A stretch of DNA of 34,335 nt from Candidatus Peribacteria bacterium (GCA_943357285.1 CALRGJ010000012.1:1-34335), one strand, 5' to 3'. Counted from the stretch's first letter, positions 15,431 to 23,789 are shown. Translations and numbers: made by a program. The notes: generated from the letters alone by a model not told the origin.

Positions 15431-15850
15431 TTAGTGTTTTCTCTTATTAGGAAGATATTTGTGAACTTTCTTTGTTTGATTGTTTATTGTTATATTTTTT
15501 ACATTTTCTTTTTCACGGGGATAATCTTTTCTGATTATCATAACCATTTTGTAGATGTAGTATCCAAGCCATGCGAAGCCTGCAAAAAGTAATATTCTTG
15601 CTGAGAAGTATGGAATACCTTCATAGCGTACGGCTAGAAGGAATAAGAATAAAATTCCAAATAGTGATAAGTGTAGGGATGTTTTGCGGAATAAGCGTTT
15701 GAAAGCAAAATCATAATGTTTTTTGCGATCATAAATTATCGATACGGCTACCGCTCCTACGAATAGTAGTATTACTAGTATAACTAGTGGAATGTAAAAC
15801 CTGAAGTCTACGCCTGGATTTGGAGAGAGAAAGTATTTTATGTATTTCAT
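15431..15850 (-). CDS. small membrane protein of unknown function (139 aa)
   Basis: I do not recognise the family. The protein has three clear hydrophobic segments, at about residues 18-40, 59-78 and 85-105, separated by a very basic loop (YDRKKHYDFAFKRLFRKT). It ends in a basic tail of about 35 residues (RKDYPREKENVKN, KKVHKYLPNKRKH). Positive charges suggest the loop after segment one and the C-terminal tail are cytoplasmic. It is the last gene of the minus-strand run, 20 nt after the Lgt-like gene and just before the terminator, so it is probably co-expressed with pyrG, the GspF-like gene and lgt. Confidence 0.75.
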   Translation of the reverse strand: MKYIKYFLSPNPGVDFRFYIPLVILVILLFVGAVAVSIIYDRKKHYDFAFKRLFRKTSLHLSLFGILFLFLLAVRYEGIPYFSARILLFAGFAWLGYYIYKMVMIIRKDYPREKENVKNITINNQTKKVHKYLPNKRKH

Positions 15851-15870
15851 GGCCAGAAGATAGGTTAAAT

Positions 15871-16668
15871 TTATTTAGAATGCAAGCGAGATCTCTTTTT
15901 GCGGAATCTGCGATATATTACTATTAATGCGCCCATTGTTGCAATAAAAGCTGCAATTTGTGGGATTCTTATGTCAAATATTGTTAATGCATCGTCTCCA
16001 CGCACAAATTCTTCTAAAAAGTGTAAAAAACAAAAGCTGGCGATACCTATTAGTCCTACTAATCCTGATTTTTCCATCTGTTTCACTTTAGGATTTTGGC
16101 CTATAAAGAGTAGAGCAGTGAATATAATTGAAGAGTATAGGAAGGTATATATTTGGGTAGGATGAATAGGTACAGAAAACTTAATAGCAGAGTTGTCGAA
16201 ATTTACAGCCCAAGGTAGGGAAGAAGGTGTTCCGTAATTTGTACCGTCAAAAAAGGTTCCAATACCCCCGATTGCTAATCCTAGAATAGTGGCAGGAACG
16301 AGTACATCAAGCCATTTCCAGAAATTCTGTTCATTTTTTTTGCACAAGATTGTGAAGTAGATTGTGGCGGCTATTATTGCCCCCCATAATTCCAATCCTT
16401 TGTCCCAGAAATAGAATAAGCGGAGAAAACTTGAAAAACTAATTTCGCTGAAGTAACTGCTATAATTATTGATAATTGACCATATTCTTGCTCCTATTAG
16501 GCCCCAAAAAATAATTTTCCAGGCATTTGTGCTGATAAATTGTACTTTTAGTCCATTTGCTAGAGATAGTCTAATTAGGGCTATGGTCGCAACAATGAGT
16601 GCGATAGCAAAAAACACCCAGAGAGTATGAAGTTCAAAGAAATTTGTTGAGAATATTACTGGGAACAT
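15871..16668 (-). CDS. lgt: Lgt-like prolipoprotein diacylglyceryl transferase homologue, divergent active site
   Basis: Lgt transfers diacylglycerol from phosphatidylglycerol to the lipobox cysteine of prolipoproteins. This 265-residue polytopic membrane protein has the Lgt layout: about seven hydrophobic segments, NYGTPSSLPWAVNF (144-157), HPTQIY (169-174) and LEEFVRGDD (218-226). Several residues that are conserved and required in E. coli are replaced, however. By motif alignment from memory, His103 becomes Trp95, Arg143 becomes Gly135, Asn146 becomes Thr138 and Glu151 becomes Thr143. The gene has an intact frame and sits 3 nt after the upstream gene, so it is not an obvious pseudogene. 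It may be a catalytically altered paralogue. The gene symbol reflects family membership only. Confidence 0.8.
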   Translation of the reverse strand: MFPVIFSTNFFELHTLWVFFAIALIVATIALIRLSLANGLKVQFISTNAWKIIFWGLIGARIWSIINNYSSYFSEISFSSFLRLFYFWDKGLELWGAIIAATIYFTILCKKNEQNFWKWLDVLVPATILGLAIGGIGTFFDGTNYGTPSSLPWAVNFDNSAIKFSVPIHPTQIYTFLYSSIIFTALLFIGQNPKVKQMEKSGLVGLIGIASFCFLHFLEEFVRGDDALTIFDIRIPQIAAFIATMGALIVIYRRFRKKRSRLHSK

Positions 16669-16671
16669 TGT

Positions 16672-18075
16672 TTAGAAGTTAAGTATGGTTATTATACTGC
16701 CAAAAATGAATAGAGGAGGAAGTACTATGTTTGCTGTTGAGCTGTTACGGAAAAAGTTTACCTTTAGGGCACTTGTAGCATGAAGGAGGAAAGTAATTAC
16801 CAAAATATACTTGAAAAGATGCGTGTCATAGACGTGGAAGGAAGTTGGAATAGAACTAAGGCCGAAATCTTTTGTGTTTAAGTAAAGAGACACAAAGTAG
16901 TAGATAACATAAAATCCTAAAAGCCATCCGGTGAAAGCGTTAACTTCTTCAATGAAAGAGAATATAACTTTTTCATCTGATTTTTCCACTGTTTCTGTGC
17001 CTTTGATCTGTTTTTTTAGTATTTCAAGGTTTTCTACTGCTCTTTTTCTGGCTTGCCAGATGCTTTTGAGAGTATTTTTTACTTTTGTTTTATATTCAGG
17101 TGTAGGTTCTTTAAAATATAATTTTGCAAATTCCCATAGTTGTTTATTGTAAGTGGAAATTTGCATTTTCATTGCTACTACTTCTGGAGGAGTGATGAAT
17201 AGTTTCTGAATTTTTACTAAAAAGCTGTTAATTATTTTAGCTCCGGTTGAAGCTTTTTCAGGGTTATCGAGATGTGTTTTTTGCCAGTTCTCAATTTTTT
17301 CTGTGATATCTTCGCTTAAGCTTTTTTGGTGAGCTTGCTGATTGAGTGTTTGGAGCATTTTCTGAGTCTGAACCTGGAATTCAAAGCGTTTTTCTTGATG
17401 TACGGTTTCTTTTAAATATTTTTCTTGGTCTTCGAGAAATAGAAGTAATTCGTTTGCACTCTCAAGAATGTAGTCTACATTTGTGCTGTTTTTAATGCGT
17501 AGCAGTTTGTCTATTTTTTTGTTTATTTCTACTTTTTTATCCGGAGAAAGGTCTTGGTCAAATTTGTGAATTAATTCATTTACTGCTTTAAGAGTGAGTT
17601 CAATTTTTTCTTTTATAAATTGAGTTTTTTTCTCTTGTTCTAGATTTAGGACTTTGTTTTCAGGTTCGTTATTTGTAGTTTGAGTTGGTGTAGTTTGAGT
17701 ATTATTTTGAAGTTGAGTCTGAAGTCTTTGCTGACCTTCTTTTCTTGCTTCTTCAATTTGCTCTTTTGTTGATCCTTCATTCCAAATTGCACTTATGTTT
17801 AATTCATATTCGGTTTGTAGTTTGGAAATAGCTTCTTCCTTTGTTTTGGAAGGAATTGTTCCACTAACTAATCTGGAATTTTTATCAATTGCTTCAAATG
17901 CAAATTTGCTTAAAGTTGAATCTGCTTGAGGAGAGTCTTTAGTTTCCTGTAATAGAAGGATTGAAAAGCCTAGGTTTTCTAATTCAAGACGCGCGGTATT
18001 TTCATCAGGAGCTTCAACACTACCGCTGAGTTTTTTGCCGTCCTTATTGGCGATTGTATATTTGAAAATTGCCAT
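16672..18075 (-). CDS. membrane protein with two GspF/PilC-type N-terminal modules and coiled coil
   Basis: A 467-residue protein of unknown function with a composite structure. Residues 1-45 (starting MAIFKYTIANKDGKKLSGSV) match the short module found at the start of type II secretion GspF and type IV pilus PilC platform proteins: aromatic-x-Tyr-x-Ala/Ile, then DGK, G-x-hydrophobic, then an Ala/Leu helix ending in a Leu-Gly turn. Residues about 57-104 repeat the module (KFAFEAIDKNSRLVSGTI). A Gln/Thr-rich linker (about 115-140) and a long charged, probably coiled-coil region (about 145-365) follow. The C-terminus holds three or four hydrophobic segments (about 373-395, 420-440 and 447-467). 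The actual GspF membrane domains are missing. It lies 7 nt after pyrG and 3 nt before the Lgt-like gene. A pilus- or secretion-related role is plausible given the prepilin peptidase at 29609-30466. Confidence 0.75.
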   Translation of the reverse strand: MAIFKYTIANKDGKKLSGSVEAPDENTARLELENLGFSILLLQETKDSPQADSTLSKFAFEAIDKNSRLVSGTIPSKTKEEAISKLQTEYELNISAIWNEGSTKEQIEEARKEGQQRLQTQLQNNTQTTPTQTTNNEPENKVLNLEQEKKTQFIKEKIELTLKAVNELIHKFDQDLSPDKKVEINKKIDKLLRIKNSTNVDYILESANELLLFLEDQEKYLKETVHQEKRFEFQVQTQKMLQTLNQQAHQKSLSEDITEKIENWQKTHLDNPEKASTGAKIINSFLVKIQKLFITPPEVVAMKMQISTYNKQLWEFAKLYFKEPTPEYKTKVKNTLKSIWQARKRAVENLEILKKQIKGTETVEKSDEKVIFSFIEEVNAFTGWLLGFYVIYYFVSLYLNTKDFGLSSIPTSFHVYDTHLFKYILVITFLLHATSALKVNFFRNSSTANIVLPPLFIFGSIITILNF

Positions 18076-18082
18076 AGCATTT

Positions 18083-19702
18083 TTAGGCTTTTTGTTTTTT
18101 TGCAGCCTCTATGAATCCTCTGAAGAGTGGGTGAGCTTTTGTCGGACGAGATTTGAATTCAGGATGGAACTGACAACCAATCATGAATGGATGATCTTTT
18201 AACTCTGCTATTTCTACAAGATCGCCTTTTTCATAAATTCCTGAAAATACCATTCCGTCTTTTTCTAGTTTTTCTTTGAATTCATTATTGAATTCATAAC
18301 GGTGGCGATGTCTTTCTTCTATGTCTGTTGTTTTATAGAGATCGTAGGTTTTTGTTCCTTTGATTACTGTACATGGATATTTGCCAAGTCTTAATGTTCC
18401 GCCTTTATCTCTATCTTTGTGTTGTCCTGGAAGAAAATGAATTGCATACTTCGATGCATCTAATTTTCCATCTTCGTCGAATTCTTCAGAAGTAATTTGA
18501 TTATCCTTAAGAGCTAAACGTGCAAATTCAATGCTCATAATTTGCATTCCTAAGCATAGTCCTAAATATGGAATTTTATTTTCGCGTGCATATTTTGCCG
18601 CCATAATTTTTCCTTCAATTCCACGTTTACCAAAACCTCCTGGAACTAATATTCCATCTGCTGTGCGAAGATTTGCCCAAGTCTCTTTATCGTCTTCTTC
18701 TAATTTCTCTGAAGATACCCACATAATTTTTGTGTCGGTACCTGTATGGTAACCTGCTATTTTTAGTGATTCAATAACGCTGAGATATGCATCGTCTAAA
18801 CCTGTATATTTACCAACGATGGCTATATTAAGAGGGGTTCTTTTTGCATTAATTTTTTTCTCTAGGTCTTCCCACTCTTTAAGATTTGGCTTTAACTTGC
18901 CAAGATTTAATCTGTCGGCAATTAATTGAACAATGTTGTTTTTCTGAAAGTTTAATGGTACTTCGTAAATTGATTTTAGTGTTTGAGCTGGAATTACATA
19001 TTCTTCTTGAACATCACAGAAGAGAGAGATTTTCTTTAGAAGTTCTTTTTCAATGTGGTAATCGGCTCTAGCTAAAATGAAATCTGGTTGAATACCAATT
19101 GAGCGTAGTTCTCTAACTGAGGCTTGAGTCGGTTTAGTTTTTAATTCTTTAGAGCCTCCTAAATAGGGAAGCAAAGTACAGTGAACAAATAATGTGTTCT
19201 CTGAGCCGAGTTTATATCTTAATTGTCTGATAGATTCGAGATAAGGAAGACCTTCTATGTCTCCAACAGTTCCTCCAATTTCTATCATCATAATGTCGCA
19301 TCCAGATGATTTAGCTGCTTCAGTAATTTTATTCTGAATGGCGTCAGTAATGTGAGGAATAATTTGAATTGTACGTCCAAGAAATGCTCCTTTGCGTTCT
19401 TTTTCCAATACTTCACTATAAACTCTTCCAGTTGTTACAGAAGAAAGTTTGCTTAAACTTGTATCAATAAATCTCTCGTAGTGTCCAAGGTCTAGATCAG
19501 TTTCGCCACCATCGTCGGTAACGAAAACTTCACCATGTTGAAAAGGGCTCATTGTTCCGGGGTCGACATTGAGGTAAGGATCAAGCTTCTGAGTGAACAC
19601 TTTAAGGCCTGAGGCTTTAAGAAGTGCTCCGATAGAGGCTGAGGCTATTCCCTTACCTAACGAACTACATACACCACCAGTGACAAAGATATATTTACAC
19701 AT
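18083..19702 (-). CDS. pyrG: CTP synthase
   Basis: Makes CTP from UTP, ATP and glutamine. The 539-residue protein has the two expected domains. The N-terminal synthetase domain has the P-loop GGVCSSLGKGI (9-19), KLDPYLNVDPGTMSPFQHGE (40-59) and DDGGETDLDLGHYERF. The C-terminal class I glutamine amidotransferase domain has the nucleophile Cys in YLGLCLGMQ and the His-Glu pair in QFHPEF near the end. Length and motifs are normal. It follows trpS after 114 nt that contain inverted repeats and the leader motif AAATCCTC; the start has no Shine-Dalgarno. The GspF-like gene begins 7 nt downstream. Confidence 0.97.
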   Translation of the reverse strand: MCKYIFVTGGVCSSLGKGIASASIGALLKASGLKVFTQKLDPYLNVDPGTMSPFQHGEVFVTDDGGETDLDLGHYERFIDTSLSKLSSVTTGRVYSEVLEKERKGAFLGRTIQIIPHITDAIQNKITEAAKSSGCDIMMIEIGGTVGDIEGLPYLESIRQLRYKLGSENTLFVHCTLLPYLGGSKELKTKPTQASVRELRSIGIQPDFILARADYHIEKELLKKISLFCDVQEEYVIPAQTLKSIYEVPLNFQKNNIVQLIADRLNLGKLKPNLKEWEDLEKKINAKRTPLNIAIVGKYTGLDDAYLSVIESLKIAGYHTGTDTKIMWVSSEKLEEDDKETWANLRTADGILVPGGFGKRGIEGKIMAAKYARENKIPYLGLCLGMQIMSIEFARLALKDNQITSEEFDEDGKLDASKYAIHFLPGQHKDRDKGGTLRLGKYPCTVIKGTKTYDLYKTTDIEERHRHRYEFNNEFKEKLEKDGMVFSGIYEKGDLVEIAELKDHPFMIGCQFHPEFKSRPTKAHPLFRGFIEAAKKQKA

Positions 19703-19751
19703 GCAAATTTTTAAATGAGCGAGGATTTAAGGAAGGACTGATTGTTGAAAT

Positions 19752-19803
19752 TTGCCCTTGTTCTAACTCTAGTTAATTTAAACCAGTGAACTGAAAAGGG
19801 CAA
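19752..19803. repeat. inverted repeat in the trpS-pyrG intergenic region
   Basis: TTGCCCTT (19752-19759) and AAGGGCAA (19796-19803) are perfect 8-bp inverted repeats separated by 36 nt. No T-run follows on either strand, so it is not a standard terminator. It could fold in the pyrG leader RNA or be a protein-binding site. Confidence 0.45.
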
Positions 19804-19812
19804 TAGCTAAAT

Positions 19813-19830
19813 TTGGCTAAATATAGCCAA
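19813..19830 (-). repeat. hairpin across the trpS stop codon
   Basis: TTGGCTA, a 4-nt loop and TAGCCAA form a perfect 7-bp hairpin whose right arm on the minus strand contains the TAG stop of trpS. It could stabilise the trpS 3' end or attenuate transcription into pyrG. The lack of a U-run makes intrinsic termination weak. Confidence 0.45.
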
Positions 19831-20785
19831 TCTTCTTTTTCGCTGTTTCTAAAGTGTTAGCGGCAACTTTTTTTGCTCGTTTTGCACCGTCTTCTAGTAT
19901 GCCATAAACGTAGTCTTTTTTTGGAAGAAGTTCGTTGTATTTTGTGCGAGCGTCAGCAAAGTATTCCATTAGTTTTGAAAGTAGAGTTTTCTTTGCGTCG
20001 CCGTAACCCATGCCACCAGCTTTGTATTTTGCTGCTAATTCTTGAATTTCTTTTTTGTCGGCAAAAAGTTTGTAGAGTTTAAAGACATTACATGTTTCAG
20101 GATTTTTTGGTTCTTCCAATGGAGTTGAATCTGTAATAATGCCCATCACTTGTTTTTTTAGTTCAGCATCTGTTCCAAAGAGGTCGATAGTGTTTCCGTA
20201 TGACTTACTCATTTTCTGTCCGTCTGTTCCCGGTACTACAGCTACGTCTTCCTTAATGAATGCGTCAGGTAGCTTGAATGTTTCTCCAAAAGTTTGATTG
20301 AAGTTGGTAGCAATGTCTCTAGCTATTTCTACATGTTGTTTTTGATCTTTACCTACTGGGACTAAATCTGGTTGATAAAGTAGGATGTCAGCGGACATCA
20401 ATACCGGATAGTTGAAAAGACCTACGGTAACTTCTTTTTTACCTTTGGCCTGAGCGTCTTTCCAAGCATGTGCTCTTTCTATAAATGGCATTTTTGTGAT
20501 GCAATCAAAAATCCAGCATAGCTCTGCGTGTTCTGGAAGAGATGATTGTTTGAAAAATGCAGTCTTTTTTGGATCTAATCCGAGGGCTAAATAGGCGACA
20601 GCTAGTTCATAGCTTTGTTTTCTCATTAATTCCGCATCGCGAACGGTGGTGAGAGCGTGTAGGTCAGCAATAAAAAGAAAGCACTCATAATCTTTTTGCA
20701 TTTCAATATGTTGACGAATTGCGCCGAGATAATTGCCAACATGAGGTTTTCCACTTGGTTGAACGCCTGATAAGATTCTTTTCAT
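19817..20785 (-). CDS. trpS: tryptophanyl-tRNA synthetase
   Basis: Charges tRNA-Trp with tryptophan (class Ic synthetase). The 322-residue protein starts with SGVQPSGKPHVGNYLGA (6-22), which holds the HIGH-type motif HVGN, and has the KMSKS loop at residues 191-195 (GQKMSKSYGN). Other family motifs are FIADLHALT (38-46) and NYPVLMSADIL (125-135). Length is normal for bacterial TrpRS. It begins 18 nt after priA; that gap contains AAATCCTC and no Shine-Dalgarno. Its TAG stop lies within a hairpin. Confidence 0.97.
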   Translation of the reverse strand: MKRILSGVQPSGKPHVGNYLGAIRQHIEMQKDYECFLFIADLHALTTVRDAELMRKQSYELAVAYLALGLDPKKTAFFKQSSLPEHAELCWIFDCITKMPFIERAHAWKDAQAKGKKEVTVGLFNYPVLMSADILLYQPDLVPVGKDQKQHVEIARDIATNFNQTFGETFKLPDAFIKEDVAVVPGTDGQKMSKSYGNTIDLFGTDAELKKQVMGIITDSTPLEEPKNPETCNVFKLYKLFADKKEIQELAAKYKAGGMGYGDAKKTLLSKLMEYFADARTKYNELLPKKDYVYGILEDGAKRAKKVAANTLETAKKKIGYI

Positions 20786-20803
20786 AGAATTGAGGATTTG
20801 ATG

Positions 20804-22816
20804 TTATGTCGTGCTAATCGGATCGATATCAATTTTGATATTTGAATCCATTATATATTCTTTTGGTAGTTTTTCTAATAATTTGTGGATTAGTTCATAG
20901 TCTATATGCGTTTTAATTAAGATGACATATCTGTATTTTCCGCGGAGGCGAGCCAGATATGCCGGATAGGATCTAATTTCTAAGTCGTTTATTGTTTCTA
21001 CTTTTTCTACTGTTTTTTCTTCTTCTCTGTAGTACTTCCAAAGTAAATTTTCAATCTTTTCTGTGAGCCTTTGGCATTCTTGGAGAGATTTATTTTCTAT
21101 AACTAGTTTTCCTAGACGCCCAAAAGGGGGATTGCGAAGGAGTTTTCTCTGAGTTCTTTCATAGTTGAAAAATTTTTCATAATTATTCTCTTTGGTGCAA
21201 ATGAGAGAGAAATGTCCAGGGTTATATGTTTGGATTATTACTTTTCCTTCGTTGCTGGTACGGCCTGCGCGACCTGATACTTGAGTCATTAATTGAAAAT
21301 TGCGCTCTTCTGTACGGAAGTCCGGAATATTTAAGCCAATATCGGCAACTATAACTCCTACAAGATTTACGTTAGGTAGATGAAGTCCTTTGGCTATCAT
21401 TTGTGTTCCAATGAGAATGTCTGCTTCTTGATTTCTAAATTTTTTATATATTTCTTTGAAGCCATGTTTTGTGTTTGTAGTGTCTTTATCAGCTCTTAGC
21501 ACCCTGGCTTGAGGAAAAGCTTTATGAACCTCTTCTTCAATTTTTTGTGTTCCAATTCCTAGGAAGCGAATATTTGTTCCTTTGCAGGTGGGGCAAGTAG
21601 AAACTGGTTTACTTATTTGGCCACAGTGATGGCAAATTAGAGTTGGCGTTTGTAGGGTCTTGCTGTGATAGGTGAGTGGCGTCTCGCACTTTAGGCATTT
21701 GGCTGCGTAGCCGCAATCGCGGCATACTATTGAAGAAGCTGAACCGCGGCGATTGAGAAACAGGATAGCTTGTTCTTTCTTGTCTAAGGTGTTTCTGATT
21801 TCTTCTGCGAGTCTTTCACTGAAAATCGAATAATTGTGTTTTTTGAATTCATCTCTTAGGTCTACTATTTCTATTTTAGGGAGAAGGGTTTGAGAGAATC
21901 TTTCTTTTAGGAAGATTGTGGAGTCTTTTAATTCTTCAGCTGTTTCTATAGAAGGTGTGGCGCTGCCTAGTATTACTTTTAGAGTTGGATCTAGTTCTTG
22001 GAATTTTTTGCTGATTTGATGAATGCTGTATCGTGGGGATTTATCTTGCTTGTAGGAGTTGTCGTGTTCCTCATCGATAATAATCATTCCTAGGTTTTGG
22101 AATGGAGCAAAAATTGCAGAGCGTGACCCTATGACTAGTTTGCTTTTGTTGTTCCAAATGTTTTCCCAAGCGAGCTGTCTTTCTCCTTCGGAAATCTTGC
22201 TATTAATTACGGTGGCGGCAATGCCTAGGGATTTTTCAAAATATTCGATTATTTGGGGCGTAAGAGAGATTTCTGGGACTAAAATAAGCACTTGCTTGTC
22301 TAAAATATTTATACAATGCTTTGAGAGGTGAGAATATATCTCAGTTTTGCCTGATCCCGTGACTCCGTGTATTAAAAATTTGTTCTTATTTTCTGTTGTT
22401 ATGGTGCTGAAAGCTGCTTGTTGTTCGCTGTTTAATTTTTGTGTACTAAAATTTTCCAATTTTATGGCCTTTTCCTTTAGTCTTTTTGGCAGTTCTTTGT
22501 TTAGGAATACTCTTTTTGGTATAAAATATTTGATCAACTTGTGAATAGGGCAGAAATAGTACTTACTTATCCAGTTGATTAGCTCTATTTGTTTTTTTGA
22601 AATTAGAGGTTTTTTGTCTGGAATTTCGCTTATTTCTAGGGTTTTGAAGCTCGGTTCTGTGTTATTTGTGTTCCAAGTTATGCCAAATACACTTTTTTTG
22701 CGTAAATTTACCTTAACTATTTGGCCAACTTCCAGAGTGGTGTTTTCCGGTATTTTATAGGTTAGGGTTTCTTTCTCGTTGCCTACTTTTTGAGGGATAA
22801 GTATTTCTGCGTACAT
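20804..22816 (-). CDS. priA: primosomal replication-restart helicase PriA
   Basis: A 3'-5' superfamily 2 helicase that reloads the replisome at stalled forks. The 670-residue protein has an N-terminal DNA-binding region (about 1-105), a P-loop GVTGSGKTE (151-159) and the Walker B motif IIIDEEHD. Further helicase motifs are GSATPSIET and GTQMIAKGLHLPNV, with QVSGRAGR as motif VI. Between the helicase lobes lie eight zinc-binding cysteines in four CxxC pairs (CRDC, CLKC, CHHC, CPTC). It is slightly shorter than the E. coli enzyme (about 730 residues). It is the first gene of the minus-strand run priA-trpS-pyrG-GspF-like-lgt-small membrane protein. Confidence 0.96.
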   Translation of the reverse strand: MYAEILIPQKVGNEKETLTYKIPENTTLEVGQIVKVNLRKKSVFGITWNTNNTEPSFKTLEISEIPDKKPLISKKQIELINWISKYYFCPIHKLIKYFIPKRVFLNKELPKRLKEKAIKLENFSTQKLNSEQQAAFSTITTENKNKFLIHGVTGSGKTEIYSHLSKHCINILDKQVLILVPEISLTPQIIEYFEKSLGIAATVINSKISEGERQLAWENIWNNKSKLVIGSRSAIFAPFQNLGMIIIDEEHDNSYKQDKSPRYSIHQISKKFQELDPTLKVILGSATPSIETAEELKDSTIFLKERFSQTLLPKIEIVDLRDEFKKHNYSIFSERLAEEIRNTLDKKEQAILFLNRRGSASSIVCRDCGYAAKCLKCETPLTYHSKTLQTPTLICHHCGQISKPVSTCPTCKGTNIRFLGIGTQKIEEEVHKAFPQARVLRADKDTTNTKHGFKEIYKKFRNQEADILIGTQMIAKGLHLPNVNLVGVIVADIGLNIPDFRTEERNFQLMTQVSGRAGRTSNEGKVIIQTYNPGHFSLICTKENNYEKFFNYERTQRKLLRNPPFGRLGKLVIENKSLQECQRLTEKIENLLWKYYREEEKTVEKVETINDLEIRSYPAYLARLRGKYRYVILIKTHIDYELIHKLLEKLPKEYIMDSNIKIDIDPISTT

Positions 22817-22835
22817 GGTTGTTTTTGTTGCTCAG

Positions 22836-22865
22836 ATATTATCATTATTTAAAGGTGAGTGTAGA
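22836..22865 (-). promoter_or_regulatory. possible priA promoter (extended -10)
   Basis: On the minus strand TGATAATAT (-10 at 22836-22841 with the extended TG) and a weak -35 TCTACA (22860-22865) at 18-nt spacing. The predicted leader is about 12 nt. Confidence 0.4.
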
Positions 22866-22873
22866 CCTGGCCC

Positions 22874-22901
22874 TTGACAAACTCTGTGTTTAGTATATAA
22901 T
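22874..22901 (+). promoter_or_regulatory. full-consensus sigma-70 promoter of the 197-aa orphan gene
   Basis: TTGACA (22874-22879), 16-nt spacer, TATAAT (22896-22901). Both hexamers match the consensus exactly, the only promoter in the window that does. The start near 22908 leaves a leader of about 16 nt without a Shine-Dalgarno. Confidence 0.85.
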
Positions 22902-22923
22902 CTTGGGCTTTTAAGATTTAATT

Positions 22924-23517
22924 ATGAATTTGTCAGACCACAACATGTTAATAGAGAGATATGTCAGAGGCCGTGAGGCTAAGCTGATAGATCGCTATAT
23001 TACTGATGGGCCAACGGCTTTAAAAGAGGAGATGGAGCTCTCTGATGAAGAGTGGAAGGTTCTTTTTGATCATTTAGTGTTTGAGCACAATCTACTATAC
23101 AAGACTGTGGTTCAGGCTAAGGAGTTTTTTCTTGATAACTATGTAAAGCATGGGATGGCTCATGTGAGAGAGCTAATGAATACCGTAGATGATTCATATA
23201 ATTTACCTTTAGAGATAGTGTTTGATTACTTGGCTATTTCTAATGATGGTTTGTATTATCATGTTTTACAAAATAGGGATCGTTATATGATTGCTTTTAA
23301 GGCTCGTGGAGGTGATTTTGTGAGAAAGGTTTTGGGTATTTGGAAGGCTAAGTATGAAGAAAATTGGGCGAGAATTTTGGATTTATTATTGCGTTCCGTA
23401 TGTGAGGATATTTTTGATGAAAGAAACTTTGATTATGGTTTGAAAGCTTTTTCGTCCATGATGAATGTGAATAGGGTACATAGACCTATAGAGAAGTCGG
23501 AGATGTTTAGAAAATAA
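22924..23517 (+). CDS. hypothetical protein, helical, 197 aa
   Basis: I do not recognise this protein. It is 197 residues, apparently all-helical and rich in Asp, Glu, Arg, Tyr and Phe, with no signal peptide or membrane segment. A possible internal duplication is hinted at by repeated spacing: a long helix followed by a Leu-Pro-x-Glu or Ser-Asp-Glu turn (LSDEEWKVLFDHLVFEHN near 39-56, and YNLPLEIVFDYLAISND near 92-108). The gene is monocistronic: it has its own perfect-consensus promoter and an intrinsic terminator that begins at the stop codon. This implies strong expression, so the product may be an abundant cytoplasmic or nucleic-acid-associated protein; that is inference. Confidence 0.8.
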   Translation: MNLSDHNMLIERYVRGREAKLIDRYITDGPTALKEEMELSDEEWKVLFDHLVFEHNLLYKTVVQAKEFFLDNYVKHGMAHVRELMNTVDDSYNLPLEIVFDYLAISNDGLYYHVLQNRDRYMIAFKARGGDFVRKVLGIWKAKYEENWARILDLLLRSVCEDIFDERNFDYGLKAFSSMMNVNRVHRPIEKSEMFRK

Positions 23518-23546
23518 AAAAGACCAGGCTGTGAGTCCGGTCTTTT
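23518..23546. terminator. bidirectional terminator between the two orphan genes
   Basis: AAAAGACC (23518-23525) pairs with GGTCTTTT (23539-23546); after a bulged A, an inner GG/CC extends the stem. A-run and T-run flanks allow termination from both sides. It starts directly at the stop of the 197-aa gene and ends 16 nt before the stop of the convergent 64-aa gene. Confidence 0.85.
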
Positions 23547-23561
23547 AAGTTTTAATTTAGA

Positions 23562-23756
23562 TTAGGATTCGTGATGTAGGTTTAAAGCATCCCAGTCTTC
23601 TATTTTTGTTGCTGCTCCTGCTTGATGAATTTCTGTTGCTGTTAAATTTCTTTGTGCTGAGAGAGCTCTGTCAACAGTAGCATCAACTGCTAAATGATGT
23701 TCTTTGCCTAATTTCGGTGCTTCTACCTCTGAGTCTTCTCTTTGTGTCTCTGCCAT
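23562..23756 (-). CDS. small hypothetical protein (64 aa)
   Basis: Not recognised. A 64-residue soluble protein, Ala/Glu/His-rich (7 His or close to it), with a charged N-terminus (MAETQREDSEVEAPK) and a probably helical body (DATVDRALSAQRNLTATEIHQAG). There is no membrane segment and no cysteine. Evidence that it is real: a good promoter upstream with correct spacing, a terminator downstream and protein-like composition. It resembles the 62-aa gene at 10437-10625 in size and in being an isolated, promoter-bearing unit, but not clearly in sequence. Confidence 0.65.
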   Translation of the reverse strand: MAETQREDSEVEAPKLGKEHHLAVDATVDRALSAQRNLTATEIHQAGAATKIEDWDALNLHHES

Positions 23757-23789
23757 ATATAGATGTTTAGAAAAATATTTACGAGCTGA

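Noticed and set aside
15871-16668. Lgt-like gene as a pseudogene
   Set aside because: The frame is intact over 265 codons, other conserved motifs are kept and operon spacing is tight, so functional divergence is more likely than decay.
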